Shown: one piece after another, positions 11,503 through 24,801 of the stretch | Position numbering within the stretch: position 1 is the first letter of the stretch | Layout: each line of letters opens with the position of its first letter | NCBI RefSeq assembly: GCF_003672135.1 | Contig: NC_039516.1 | Span: 992,001 to 1,056,000 of the forward strand | DNA length: 64,000 bases | Origin: Ooceraea biroi | Lineage: Eukaryota > Arthropoda > Insecta > Hymenoptera > Formicidae | Direction of reading: 5' to 3' | The notes under the pieces: model-generated | What the model was told of the DNA's origin: nothing | Seen by the model: the letters and a program-made list of their open reading frames with translations, nothing else | Databases searched by the model: none | Translations under genes and position numbers: made by a program

Positions 11503-14500
11503 ATGCTCCTTCAGCGGGGCTGCACTTGGCTGACGCTGATGCCGCTCCTGCTAAGCCTGTCCACCGGTGAGCTTAGCTTCTATCGAGGTGAGTGGTAGAA
11601 CCTATCATCTCAGAAGAGACTGTCCAGGGGGAATGACAGAGATGCCGCTAAAGATCCACTTGTAGCCTTCCAAAACACTGTTCGCAGCAAGGATTGATCC
11701 GTTAAATGTGAAATATTATCAGCGGAGCATTTCGTGTACATTTCTACGCTTCTGTAGTTTCTGTTTAATTAGATTACAAACAAAAAAATATGGTGCATAG
11801 AAGAGGATTCTAGGATGATCTAAGCTTATTAGGCAAAAGAGCTTTCCTCATGTTTTTTTACATTTTCTATATAATTTTTGCTAGAGAACTGTGATATTGA
11901 AAAAGTTAAGAGACGGAAGCTACAAATGATAGTAGTTGATACTAGCACCGCGAAAAATTATCGTTCTATTTAACTACTCCATTATGATAAAAATAAAGAT
12001 TCAATTTTACGGTCAGAATTAGCCTTTTTCTCTATTTTGTTCTGTAAATAAGAATCTCGAGATTCTCGCAAGAGCGTAATATGAAAACTATAACTGTATT
12101 CCTTGTATTCCTCGTGTTCTTCAAATTCTACAAAAGATTATGAAGATAAAAATGTGCGTGATGCTTTTCGGCCTCAAAGCGCACCGGATAATTAAGATTT
12201 GAAGGTCAAATTGTGAGACTGTTTGTGAGAGAGATTAGGGTTCGATCGAACCCTTGTCGGTGACCGATTGTCGTGCTAATGATTTTTATGAACGCGAAGT
12301 TTTGCCTGTAACAGAAAGTGTATATAATATTGCAAACGTGGTATTATCACGGAATGCTTTTGTATCTTGACCGCAGGAAACATAATCGTATGCTAACGAG
12401 AGCGACAGGAAGCTCAGCGATAACAACCCAAGCTCGGTAGAAGTTTAACAGCTGTTAATTCGCAATGCTTTATTTACGCAATGTTCGTTAGATATAGTGT
12501 GATTGAAATTAATGCGATTACTTGTGACATAATAAAATTCGTGATTTAATTCTCTTAATTAACTGAAACTTTGCAGATTTTTCCAGGTATAGGAATATTG
12601 CATTAAGTGGAAAATTTCTCGAGAAGAAACTTGTCAATGAGTTAATTTTATATTTCTTCGTACATTCAGTGCTGAAATCGATAATCGGAAGAGCGTATTA
12701 AGCGCTCAACTGAAATTAATTTCATGACAAAGAGATTGTTAATTAAAATGAAGGAAATTGAGGACATATTATTTGACGTTATGACAGTGCTGCAAATTAA
12801 TATTGATTTGAACAAGTGACTTTCATATTAGACGAGGAAAGACGCGAATAAATAGCGTAAATAATAATGAATATATATATTAGCTGATAAATAGAGCGTA
12901 ACCGGGGTAGACCGGTAATATTAAACGGAGATGAGAACACAGTTTCTATTTCCTTCAACGAATATCGCAGATGCGCTGCCGAAAACGTCGGAAGACGTCG
13001 CGTTGAAGCACATCGCCCGCTACCTCGAGGCGCAACGCGAGGCGCAACGCGAGGCGCTACGTCTACAGCAACGTCTTCATCGCTCGCATCTGTCCATGTT
13101 TCTATCGCCGATGCACAAGAAGCACAACGGTCTGCAGCTGGACAAACAGGCGCGCGAGATCTTGAAGATCTTAAACGACAAACTGAGAGAAGGTGAAGCT
13201 TATCAGGAGAAGGACAAGACCTGGGCGGTTCATCGTCATCGTCCGATGTACGACGACCCGATGCTGCAGATCGCGGAGCAGGAAGCTGGAAGCTATCTCT
13301 TGCCTTACTACCATCTGGGTACCGATCATCTGGGCTATCCTGAAGAGAAGCAGCCGAGCGAGAAAGACGACCGTTTTACCAAGGGTCTCGGCTTCGACGT
13401 GGACAGAGACGTGATGGAGAAATCTCGCGTGGTCATGCTCCCCATGCACTCTTTCTACGGGAAGCACAACCACGAGACGGACGTGCTACATCACGAGGGT
13501 GGAAGCGAAGCAGCACCCATGCAACCGGCGGCAACCGAGCCGGAATTCACGTATAAATTTGACAATTCGAATCTCGAGGATAAACACCCGTTTGCAGTAA
13601 AACCGAATGATCCCAGATACTACAGCAACACGCCATTTTCATCGGGTAAACATTTGCTCGATTGCTTGCAATGTTTTATCATGCAATGTCCTAGAACAGT
13701 GCTTCTTCTTTTGCGCCAGCATACGGAAATCGAAATTGAAAGAGATGCAAAATTTATCGAGAAATTCTGCTTTGTTTATGCTTTATTGCGAACAACATTA
13801 AATAATTTGAAAATATATTTTTATTTTGTTTTTTATTAATTTATAATTCATTTTTATTTCGTAGAATTTATAGTCAATCTAAGAAACATTGCCCTAAAGG
13901 ATTCGATTATATAGTTTACACAAATATCGATTATCACCCCTATTTTTAACCCCTTTCTTTTTTTATAACGACATTGACCCTCCGATAAATATAATCCCTG
14001 TTACTTCTAGCTTTTTTGCTTCTTTTCAAAGATTATAAGTGACACGAAGGTTTTTTCACGTGAAACTTATGTAATTCGTAGATGACTTCGACCGTCAAGC
14101 GAATTGGCATGACGTAAAAGCTACGAATCAGAAACAAATGTTGATAAACCACGAGGACGATATGCGGAGCGTTAATCAAAAGACAGTGAAGGACTTGACC
14201 GCAGGATTCGATATCGCATCGGAAACGGAAAGATCTGCGGGACATTATCCGCTGATTATGCCCGTGAATCACGATTTGAATAACGATATTTATTTCATCG
14301 GTAAGCACAGTCAAATAAAATAACAAATTTCTCCTATGAATATCGTAGAAGAATTTTATCAATTTTATCAATTTTTATGCGATTAAATGTGGTTCCCGTG
14401 CGCTTTCAGCCATTGTTGCTGGTTGCAGCGCGGCAGCAATGTTCGCTCTGGTACTAATCAGTTTAACGTGGTGCAGGTAATCTAATATTTATGATAATCC

Positions 14501-15300
14501 GATAATAATTATGATAATACATTATGCAAGGCAGCACACGTACGTTTCTTGTTTCACGAATGTCCATCTTTTAGATTGCAACGCGGTGCGAAAGCTGCAG
14601 CGGATATAGAATATCCTGCTTATGGCGTGACAGGACCAAACAAAGACATATCGCCTTCTGGTGATCAGAGACTCGCCCAATCTGCCCAAATGTATCACTT
14701 TCAACATCAGAAACAACAAATTATTGCTATGGAAAAGTGAGTTCGCTTTATGTGTATTCTTAATAATTATGTGTATTCTTAATTACCTTCTGAAATTTAA
14801 TCCATTTTAATCTTTATTTTTAATCTTTAATTAATTTTTTTCTGGTAGATAAAATTGCTAAAGGATAAATACATGCCAGAATCTATAATTTCATGAAAAT
14901 TTCAGAGGAAAATTTTAGAGGCGGAGAGTAGAAAAATGATAGCCAAAAGAAAGTTCTCTTTTATACCGTATTATAAGAAACGGTGCTTTGTTGTAGTCGT
15001 ACTTCTGCAACGAGAGATCCGGGTTCCCTTTCGGAAGCAGAGAGCGACGAGGAGAACGAGGAAGGCGACTATACCGTTTACGAGTGCCCGGGACTTGCTT
15101 CTGTAAGTTTTGCAAATAAGCAACTATAATCTATCATCATAATATATCAAAATTCTGATTAAAAATATCAACATCCTAAAAGCGGATACCTTGTGTTAAA
15201 GACGGGCGAGATGGAGGTGAAGAACCCGATGTTCCATGACGATCCGACTCCGGCAACGCCGGCGACGCAGAGTAACAACAAAGAAGAGGACCATATATAG
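11503..15300 (+). CDS. NPDC1: NPDC1 / CAB-1 family neuronal single-pass membrane protein
   Basis: Homologue of vertebrate neural proliferation, differentiation and control protein 1 (C. elegans CAB-1, an AEX-3 interactor in synaptic transmission). Exons: 11503-11587, 12971-13645, 14082-14300, 14410-14476, 14575-14736, 14997-15102, 15202-15300; all phases fit, 470 aa. Residues 1-21 form a signal peptide (WLTLMPLLLSLSTG). The ectodomain is Gln/Arg/His rich with a microrepeat (EAQREAQREAL). A transmembrane helix lies at about 327-348 (AAAMFALVLISLTWC). The conserved cytoplasmic signature is split by the last intron: YTVYECPGLAS then TGEMEVKNPMF; this match fixes the final acceptor at 15202. Exon 2 starts at the acceptor ending 12970, not at the upstream ATG at 12931 in the same frame, because phase and signal peptide require it. 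Confidence 0.87.
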
Positions 15301-17749
15301 TTTCCGTAAAATAAACAGATAAATTACGTACGTGCGATTCGGAAAAATCTTCCCTGGTGCTTAGCTCACTATTAATGTACCATATCGGAAACATTTGTCT
15401 ATTATATTGAGTGTGTACAACTTTAATATTTATATATAGCACGCGCGAGCATTTCACGGGGGAGAAGAATGGAATTGGTTCGATATCTCGGTATCAGAAC
15501 AACCGGTGCCATTTCTGTTTCGGGAATAAAAGAATTCCTACAATAACGCCTACGCAGCAAGAGAAATCGGAGCAACATGTACAAGCGCGTGTCAATTTTA
15601 TGCGGGTGGATTTGTTATAAGCGGCTTATAATATAGCCGCATATTGTCGAGACCATCGAATCGATTTTGTGAAGCCGATGTGCTTCTGGGAAAAGATTTC
15701 ATTTGAAAAATAGCAGAAACTTTCTCTTTCTTTTTTTAAACTATATTACAGAAAATGGAAAAAGCTATAAGAAGATGTGATAACTCGTATCGTGTTTTCT
15801 TTTCCGCGCATTGCTAGTGACATCGGTTCTTCTGGCTCCGAAAAAAACATTATCCGATCGTGGTTGTAGGAAGATCTGTGGGGAGTGAACGAATCGACGA
15901 ACAAAATCGCGTCTGTCTGATTGTGAGGAGTTAGTTTTCTAACGTCGCGGCGTACCATAGTTTGTACTTTCATAGCAGGAGCAGTTGCCACACGATCGTT
16001 ATTATTTTTCTATGGTTCGTCAATGGCCCGTTCATACAACTCGGGCATCCGATGGCATTTTATGATAAATATGTTTACTGGATATGTGCGTGTTGTTTAA
16101 GCAGCAGCTTAAACAGCGATGTATCAAAGTCTATTGCCTGAGACTAAACTCCCTTGAAAGTAAAACAATCAAATAATTTAGAACGGTCTACGCATCGATG
16201 TTTTCGAATCTGTTTACTATTTCTAGTTTCGATTGAACGTATATGGAGAACTTTATGCAGTATTATTGTATAATTATACAAGTATATATTACAGAAATTT
16301 AACTTATATACATTCTTTCTAGGGTACATACAAGCATAAAAATTTTAAAAAATATTCCGTAGAATATTTGTTTGTTTTGTATACGTGAGGAGCAAAACGC
16401 GGTGCATTAATGATTTCTGTGGTGTGCAGATATTTTAACGACCAAAGTTACAACAGTTTAACTTTATGTATTATTTTGTTATCAATTCTAAGGAGATGTA
16501 TTCGGTGGCCACGCGTGTTAATGAGTTCCTGATAAACTATCTTACGCATGATTCTCCGATCTTTCGGAAGAGTTAATTCAAGATTAATTATTAATTCAAG
16601 ATTAAGCTGTTTTATTATATTCTAATATAGTTGCTTATGGCGCGTACTAAATGACGATACGAAATAATTTTACCTAAATTGAAACAAAAAGAAAGTCAAT
16701 AACGTGAGAGTTGTGCGAGTATATTAAAGTTATGCGTTTCCCACTTTCTGCACTCTTCCCTCATGAGTAACGATTTTAAATATGCTTGCTACAGGGGAAA
16801 CTGTTTTCTCGACAGTTACAAACACATACACATGCACGAACACACACACACACACACGAGATATATATCTATAATATTTGTTGGCTTAAGAGGACAATAT
16901 ATTTTATTTTTCTATGATAATTATCATTGTTAGTTGTGTAAAGAAAATCTATGAACTGCTAATCTTAAGTCACATACAAATGCAGAGCTACTATTTATTT
17001 TAGCAAATATCAAATGTTCATATTTAATGCAAAGCGAATAGAAAGTGTGCGCTCTATCTTCTAACCGTTACAAAGTCGTTTTCTATTTTTTGCCATTATG
17101 CTAGACAATACACAAGCACGTGGCATAAGATATTTCGTATGGAGAGTTCTTCCTTTTCCGATCACCATATTATGATATATTATATTAATGTATCTTAACC
17201 GATGAGTGTACGTGTCGATATGTTAAAGCATGTGATCTATGTTTCTGATCTCTTCTATTAACACTATGACATATATTATTACACATTAAATGCATTAAAA
17301 CAGAGGAAGGATACTATGAAAGGACAATCTGTGTACAAATAGACTATTAACATATAGCAATTTGTAGCATGATTGTGCGTGTCGTGTCCACTCCGGAGTA
17401 GGGACTTGTGTTGCTCGGTTGAATTCAATTTAATCCTACTGTCGCATTGAAGTTATAATCTCACCTTGCAACATTCGTAATTTGTCGATTTGCTAATCGA
17501 CTATGCGAGCGAATTATAATATATTACCATTATTATTTTCACTTCTACTAATCAAAAACTAGAGTAACAAAATATATCTATATAAATTATGAATAATGTA
17601 TTATTATTTTATTAAAATAAATTATTTATTTTATAAAGTTTTTTTCTTTTATATTAAAATTGAAGAAAGCTTGAGGCAACACGTGTTGTCATGTAAATAT
17701 CTCAGAAACGTTTTGTTATAAATTATTATAAAGTATTGACTTAATATCA

Positions 17750-17857
17750 AGTTTATTTGCGTCACATATCCCAATATGCACTTAAATTTATATTATAAAT
17801 TATTTCAAAGTGACACGAACGCGTTGGAGCAAATTGGGACATGTGACGCAAACAAAT
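17750..17857. repeat. Small inverted repeat
   Basis: Left arm 17750-17779 (starting AGTTTATTTGCGTCACATAT) and right arm 17829-17857 are reverse complements with few mismatches around a ~49-bp spacer. It looks like a short nonautonomous element. Confidence 0.6.
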
Positions 17858-18207
17858 CGTCTAATCTGGAAAGATGCTAATTGAATAATTGATAAATTAC
17901 GCAATCAAAATATAGATATTATCAAATGTTATAAAATAAGATAAAATTTCAATAGTATGCTGAGCATCTGATATAAAAACAGTCGTTATCTGGTAATAAG
18001 CTGTTGTTGATTTTACTTCTTTCGCAACGGCAAAAACGATCAGTTGAATAATGATTACATATAGGGTGTCCGGTAAAGTTCTCCGGTAAAGTCAATGCTC
18101 GTATAGAGGTAGAGTTGAGTTGAAAAGTATACGTTTTGCGGTCCTCGCAATAATTAAAGAGTTATTAATTGATTAAGATTAGCAAATCAGTGCGCGTCTC
18201 GCGCGCA

Positions 18208-18424
18208 GTAGGCGGAGTGCTCTAGGCACGGTAGCGACCTATTAGAAAATTTTAGGAAAGGATGCCAGCAACACGTTATTCTTCCTCTTTGTCGGATATT
18301 AGAGGTAGGCGTGGTACTCTAGACAAGATAAATTTTAGGAAAGGATGCCAGCAACGCGTTATTCTTCCTCTTTGTCGGAGGTAGGCGTTGTACTCTAGAC
18401 TAAGGTAACGACCTATTAGAAAAT
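18208..18424. repeat. Internal tandem repeat, ~97/76/44-bp copies
   Basis: Three adjacent copies begin GTAGGCG and share TACTCTAGAC-like and GGATGCCAGCAAC blocks: 18208-18304, 18305-18380 (lacks GTAGCGACCTATTAGA) and the partial 18381-18424. They lie inside the transposon remnant. Confidence 0.75.
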
Positions 18425-18630
18425 CTTAAAAACTTAATATAAAAAAATTAATATAAAATAAAAAATTAATATAAGAAAGAAAATATCTTGTCGCGTGTTT
18501 TTGCTCATTGCTAGGTAAAACAATCGTTCGTATGCCAAGAGCACTCTGCGACTCCACGACATGAAGTTGTGTATTGCTTTGGTGCTCGAGACGCACTCTC
18601 ATTTAGTACTTCCTTTTACTTAGACTTAGA

Positions 18631-18716
18631 CTTTGGACGCTCACGCGCTTTCAGCGTCAATCTATTAAATGTAAAACAAATATAGACTGATGTTGAAAGA
18701 GCGTGAGCGTCTAAAG
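18631..18716. repeat. Hairpin with ~35-bp arms inside the transposon
   Basis: Arm 18631-18665 (CTTTGGACGCTCACGC...) pairs with 18681-18716 (...GCGTGAGCGTCTAAAG) with about five or six mismatches and a ~15-bp loop. It is more likely a relic of the element than a microRNA gene. Confidence 0.6.
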
Positions 18717-20539
18717 CGAATGCAGTTATTTGGAAAAAATATAGGATTTTTTTATTCAACTTTCTATCATCTTACGAGCGTTAGTACTTCCATTATCGAA
18801 TACCCTATACATAGTAATTTTTTATATGTGTCATAGATAAATCCAGTCATTATTTGCAAATGTTTTATTCCCGTAAAATTGTTAATAACTCTTCCGACAT
18901 GTGCGGTGTAAAATACGGATGATATGAAAAACCGGTTTTCGATACGGTTGAAGTATTTCCTACTTTTTATTTCGTCATCGCGTATATTTATGCTGGAATA
19001 AACATATTCATGGTATGTGAGATTGACCGTGGAATTTAATTCAGATTTTATCTGTGTTTAGACTATATTTGTTCTTAGAAATTGTTTGCAGACATTGTAA
19101 CATTTTATACAATTTGGGATTTTCACTATTCGTCCGTTGTCTAATCGTTTTATTAATCTACATTTTTAATTTTCATGCTTCACTCAAAAATGTGAAGACT
19201 CTGGACAGGATTCTTGCAACTATATAAGAGCCTGTTGACAAAGTTTTCTTTTTGAACCCCCTTGTATACAGGTATCCGCAGCGGACAGACTTCTTTTTAA
19301 ACGTCGTCGGTCGACTGTCGTCCAATAGTCTCGTCTTGCTATTCGCATCTGCCGCGCATTTTATTCGTGAAGAGTCGAGTTAAGAGTAGAATTGTGAAGT
19401 ATCGACTTCATTGTCCGTTCAGTGAGATGGCCTAAAGTCATCTGTATAATCATTAATATTAGATTAGGATTTGTTTCGATTTTCTCAGGTGAATGTTTTT
19501 CATTAGTGACTGTTCGAGAAGAAACATTTAGGATTAATTATTTCATTTTGTTTCTCGAGAAAACAAATTACGGGTAATGACTTTTTCCTAAATAAATTTT
19601 CCAGATGTGAAGACTTAAAGATATCTATTATAATTATAATTCTTTTCGTGCTCTGATATTTCAAAAGGTAATAAATACATATTTTTTCTTCTGAATAACA
19701 AATACATTATTATATCGCCTGTGCGTTATATCATATGTGTCAACAATCTTTTAATATTAATTTTATTCTGTAGACATTAACATTTGGGCATGCCTCTTTG
19801 TAAAACCATTTTGATCAAATCAGTTGATTTACCAATTAATCAAGGTTTGTATATAATAAAACTTTTAGAATATTCGGAGATATACTATATCTTTATAGTA
19901 TATAGATTTTATGCTAGAAAATATTGTTTACAACAGTATATGATACTTGATAATATTTTTCATATATTGAAGAGAATTTATATGTTTGACAAACTGATCA
20001 AAATGTTACGGGATGTCTCAATACTTACACTGTACTTTACTATACCTTATACCTTTACTATATCTTTATTAGCATAATATTATTTAATATCTGTAACTTA
20101 TTTCAAAATAAGTTTAAACTCATTTAAGATAAAATTTGAAATATTAATATTTATAAATGCAGTGATATCATCATTAAAAACGCGTGATTAATTACTGGGC
20201 TCATTATGAATTTCGAAAATGCAATCTTGCAATTCAAGCTTTATCACACTTCATACTTCACCTACAGTTATCCAACTTAGATACAAGTAACATATTTTTA
20301 ATATTTTTACATAATATTTTTAAGTGCTACTTTTAGTAAAATTAATTGTTCTTAATAGCAATTTGATTAATTTTTACTTGCGATTAGCTTAACATATAAC
20401 AAACCAAACTTCTATTACTCGCAACTTCTGTATTAATTCTGTCCGCTTGCATTTTCTTGACTCTCTATTCCTAGCTAATGTTGGAAATCTCTGTACGTCG
20501 CTATGCTATCAGCATTTTCTTCCGGAACGATCGTGCGTA

Positions 20540-20815
20540 GGATGCACCAAACTGGAGTGGAAACGACGCAGTTACCAGTGACAATTTACGAGACGTTCCT
20601 GCCGAGAATCTTTACGGCAAGCATATCTTCTTCGTGATATATTACAGAAAGCACGAATCAGTATTTCTGGATTTCTACATATTCACGAAGCCGCTAAGCG
20701 ATAGCTGTTTTAATGCAAACGATACCACAATAACAACTTTTGACATGCTAAAAGACGTTTCTTCACTATTGAAGCTCTTCAATTGGCAGGAGAGAAAAGC
20801 AAAGTACTGTTAATA
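20540..20815 (+). other. Unassigned open frame, 91 codons to TAA
   Basis: Reading from a possible acceptor (GTGCGTAG ending 20539), one frame stays open to TAA with normal amino acid composition (for example NLYGKHIFFVIYYRKHESVF and FTKPLSDSCFN). It has no ATG near the start and no partner exon that I could find. It may be a lone exon, a decayed gene or chance; I recognise no family. Confidence 0.25.
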
Positions 20816-21404
20816 TTTGCCATTCGATAGAACTCTGCAAAAACAGAAAGGAGACTTCCATATGTCGTAATCAATACATTTACAGAATGATAGGATTCTT
20901 ATGAATTCGCATTACTGTCTTAACAAGAAGACTGTGTCCTGCTAAGAAATTGCTATTTCGGCAAAATTAATCTTAAATTGCATCGCGTTAGATTAGGGAT
21001 AATAATTTATAACGGCTACGAGTTATCTACGTGGAGAAAACATGAATATACTAAATTAAGAGAAAAAAGAGAATACTCGAGAAACAATAGATACAATCAT
21101 GCCATGTTACGCAGTCTTCCAAAAGTCCATAAACAAACCCAGAAGACTCAAGCTCAAGGGATTTAATGTCTCTTCCTATTGCTCTACCGCTTCAAGACCT
21201 GTTTTATCGAGGTACCTATTTCTCGGCATCTTCTTTTTCTTTCTTGCATTTGCACTATACATGCTTTGCAGATCGAAGTTATTACGTTACGTATATTTTG
21301 TAGTTCTGTAGTTCTATAGTTCACGATGTTGCTACAATTGAAAGAAGAAATTATATCCTATAATATAAATTCTAAATCCTATTCGACATGTTTAGCAATT
21401 GAAG

Positions 21405-24400
21405 ATGCGTCGAACAAGTTTCGTGCTTTGGTGCTACGCTAGTTTGCTCGTTGTTGCACCGTTGGAGCTTCAGCAAAATTCCACGAGCAACGATACGACG
21501 GAACGATATGAACCTCTCAAGCTCATGGAAGATCAACGCGTCGAGACGAAACACGTGCAGGATAATTTGCGTGAAAATTTTACCAAGGATGATAAAGAGA
21601 TGCGTCATGAATTCTTCACTAATATTACAAAAGAGAACCGCGAAGACGATGATGTGACAGAATACGGACTCAACGAGGATGTCACGAGAAACTACGAAGA
21701 CGACGATCAGATGTTAGATATCAACGTGAACACTACGGAAACCAAAAGCAACAACTGTACTACATTACACGAGCGGCATGGAGATCTCAATGAAAGTAGC
21801 AAGAACGACACGGAGTGCGCCAACAGCACTTGCATTCCACTTTGCTGTCCTCGAGGTGATCGCCTGATAGAGGAAACGTGCGTAGCTGGAGAAGCTAATT
21901 ATTCGTTTCCAATCGTCCACGGGAACACAACTAATTCGTCAGAGATCGAAGAAACCGTGGATAACAAAACGTTGGACCAGATGTTTCATTTGATTGTCGA
22001 CGATCCATGCCAAAACGACCGGGTCGTGCTGAATGAAACCAATAATTCTACGGACAACGAGTATTATTTCTTCGCCAACGGCTCTCTGTATTATAAGGAG
22101 TTCATCGATTCGAAGACCTATTGCCTTGCTCTAGTGAATCGGGACAAGTACGAGGTGACCATCTGCAAGCCGAGCGGTAGACCGGCATATCCGATGTTTT
22201 TAACTGCAGGTATTATACTGTCTGTGCCATTTCTGTTTGCAACAGTCGTGGTGTACTCCATTCTGCCGGAGCTTCAAAATACGCACGGCTATACGCTACG
22301 TGCGCACAGCGGCGCGCTATGCATCGCGTACATATCCCTTGCAATGTACCAACAGTACACATTGCCTCAATTAGGATACACCTACTGCCTTATATTAGGT
22401 ATAGTATGCACAAACTATATGATAACATATAAGAAAGATACATCTACACGCATAGACGTATAGAGCTTTGGTGTACAACCAGGATTAATGTTGTCCGGTT
22501 TTTAATTATTGATCTTTTATAAACAAATGAAATGATGTCTCCCACTCTTGGTTTTCATCCTTCAAATTAGCGCTGTTTGCAACATTAACTGGGATAGCGT
22601 GAGAGGCATGTGAAATAAAAATAGAATACACAGATATAGAATCTGCCGCTATTTGTTTCCTGTTTGTGTTGCACAGAATGCACATATATATGCCAGTCTA
22701 CATTTATCCTGACGCTGCTTCTCCTGCGACGCGAGCCAAGGTAGGAAAAAATGGAGACCTAGAGTGAGAGTTAGAAAACTGTATATGGAAGGTCTGTAAC
22801 CGAAACCGGACGGCATTAATACACTCGTTAATACACTAAAATTTTACTATCCAACAATTTAATGATATAAAAATGATTAAAAATTAATGATTCAAAAAAT
22901 GTGACAAATAAATCTAGTTAATATTTAAATATTGAATGCATCTTAAGATCTAATTAGTTTGAATTCAATTATACAAAATATGTTTTTGCTAAAAGTTTCA
23001 AAGGACTACCTCTTAAAAATCGTTACTCAAATATATATTGTTGTCCATTTCTTTTGATAAGAAAAATATTTGTCTAGATAAATCTAAATTGATAATACTA
23101 TAATATATGTTCGAAATATGTAAAACACACTCGAATTGTATAGACTATTTTTACCCTTGCATTCTTATTGTATAATAATTTACATAATTTAATTTAGTAT
23201 TGACAAGAATTTGTTAAATTTACCATTCCTGCTTGGAATTTGTGATGCAAATGAAGGGAAAACCTGTTTTGATAAGTAAATATACACACACGCGCGTGCG
23301 AGCATATAAACAGAAATAAATAATGTCTTATCGTTTAAATGTTTCACGTTTAAATATGTTTTAAATATGAATTTACAAATTGAGATGCCGTTTGTTTGAC
23401 TATTTCAGGCTATCTCTTTACATTCTCGTTTACGGCGAGCTTTTTTTGGCTGAATATAATGTGCTTCGATATTTGGTGGATATTTAGGTAATTAAATTTT
23501 ACGTTACGTTTAAGACAAATATGATAAAAAAAACACTAAATTTGTGCTTAAAAGAAGAAAAGCTTTCTTATTGGAAGTCTTATTACATGATCTATTTAAC
23601 TTTCTCGTCATTGATTAATATTAATAGTGAACTATATTTCACAAAAGAAAGAAAACTCGCACATCACGAGGAAACACGAAACGTCGAGGGAAAAAGGAAT
23701 TCCTATACGCATTGTACGGGTGGGGATGTCCTTTTATCCTCATGTTCATATGTACCATGATTGAATTCGTTCTCGATGTGCCAGAGAATTTCATCCGACC
23801 AGACTTTTGCATTCGTAATCGTTGGTTCAGTGGTAAATAACTTTGCATAAAGTTATTTATTTAAATAAAACTGTACTAAAGTTTCCATTAAATATAAAAT
23901 TACAATTATATATTAATTAAATAAACTTACAATTATTTACCTTCTGTTTCAGACAGAATTGCTAGAACGTACTATTTTTATTTGCCCGTGGGTATCACTA
24001 TTGTTTGCAACATCTTCTTATTTATTTCAACGGCGGTGACTATGGCACGCCATAAAAAAGATACCGATCAATTAAGAAGTGCGGAGAACAAATGCCATAA
24101 TGACAACAAGAAATGGTTTGCATTGTGATATAATATTTTATAGTTTATGAAGATAGAAAAAGTATTTTGTTTGTCTCAATGATTTAAGAAATGTTTTGAG
24201 CTTCTAGATTATTTAAGAATATTCTTCTCTCTTTATAATTTTAAAATAGATATTTCTAAATTTGTTCAGTAATATATAAAATATTTATATTAAAATTATT
24301 TTATATATGCTGGAAGATGTGCTATACTATCCAAAATAATAATCGAAATAATCAATCGTTATACATCAATTGTTAAATAATCAGTCACAAAAAGAAAGTA

Positions 24401-24801
24401 AACTGAATGAATTTGCTTATAGGTTCATAATGTATCTCAAATTGTTTACCTTGATGGGCGTCACTTGGGTTATGGAGATAGTAGCTGTTCATGCATGGTT
24501 ATTCAACTACCCACCACGATACATTTGGTATCCCACGGATATAATAAACGCTCTTCAAGGCGTTAATATCTTTGTCATATTCGTTTTGAAGAAGAAAATC
24601 AGATTGTCGTTGATGAAACAGTTGGGTTGTCGGGACAGTGTCTTGTTCAAAAATTCAACAAGTACTGGTGGGAGTGGTGGGCACAGCACTTCAACTTTGC
24701 ATTCTTCATTGACGGTATCTTTGCAGTCGACTGTTCCCTGTAGTCAGATGGACAGCCGTATGAAAAGTTCATCTAATCAAGTTGATACCAATAGAAAATG
24801 A
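21405..24801 (+). CDS. Methuselah-like G protein-coupled receptor
   Basis: Class B secretin-like receptor of the insect Mth/Mthl group, whose members act in stress resistance, lifespan and neuroendocrine signalling. Exons: 21405-22398, 23409-23487, 23648-23832, 23953-24115, 24423-24801; phases 1,2,1,2 fit, 599 aa. The start at 21405 opens a signal peptide (FVLWCYASLLVVAPL). The ectodomain (to about residue 264) is unusually long, acidic and rich in N-glycosylation sequons (many NxS/T), with the Mth-type cysteine motifs CIPLCCPRG and TYCLALV...ICKP. Seven membrane segments follow, including FLFATVVVYSIL, the family hallmark FFWLNIMCFDIWWIF, ALYGWGCPFILMFI and LFTLMGVTWVMEI. The C-tail is Ser/Thr rich. 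The exon at 23648 begins with a basic loop (KKTRTSRGNTKRRGKK). Which Mthl orthologue it is cannot be told. Confidence 0.88.

Larger units (their letters stand above)
18061..18808. mobile_element. Nonautonomous DNA transposon, 748 bp, with ACAT target duplication
   Basis: Terminal inverted repeats ATAGGGTGTCCGGTAA (left) and the reverse complement of ATAGGGTATTCGATAA (right) match at 13 of 16 positions and are flanked by ACAT on both sides (18057-18060, 18809-18812). Inside are tandem repeats (18208-18424) and an imperfect hairpin (18631-18716). No transposase frame was found, so it would depend on a source element elsewhere. Confidence 0.75.
15301..21404. other. ~6.1 kb without a recognised gene
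   Basis: The first part probably includes the NPDC1 3' UTR; its length cannot be set. A CA microsatellite lies at 16820-16858, a small foldback at 17750-17857 and a DNA transposon remnant at 18061-18808. An unassigned open frame is at 20540-20815. The segment just before 21405 is the 5' flank or leader of the Methuselah-like gene. The rest is AT-rich with no supported feature. Confidence 0.6.

Noticed and set aside
12931..13839. 302-codon open frame read as a complete intronless gene starting at 12931
   Set aside because: The first 13 codons precede a good acceptor (12970) that joins the signal-peptide exon in phase, and the last part runs past a donor at 13646 into AT-rich intron; it is NPDC1 exon 2 plus intron.
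19784..20077. 97-codon plus-strand frame
   Set aside because: AT-driven composition (Ile/Tyr/Leu), no motif, no splice context.
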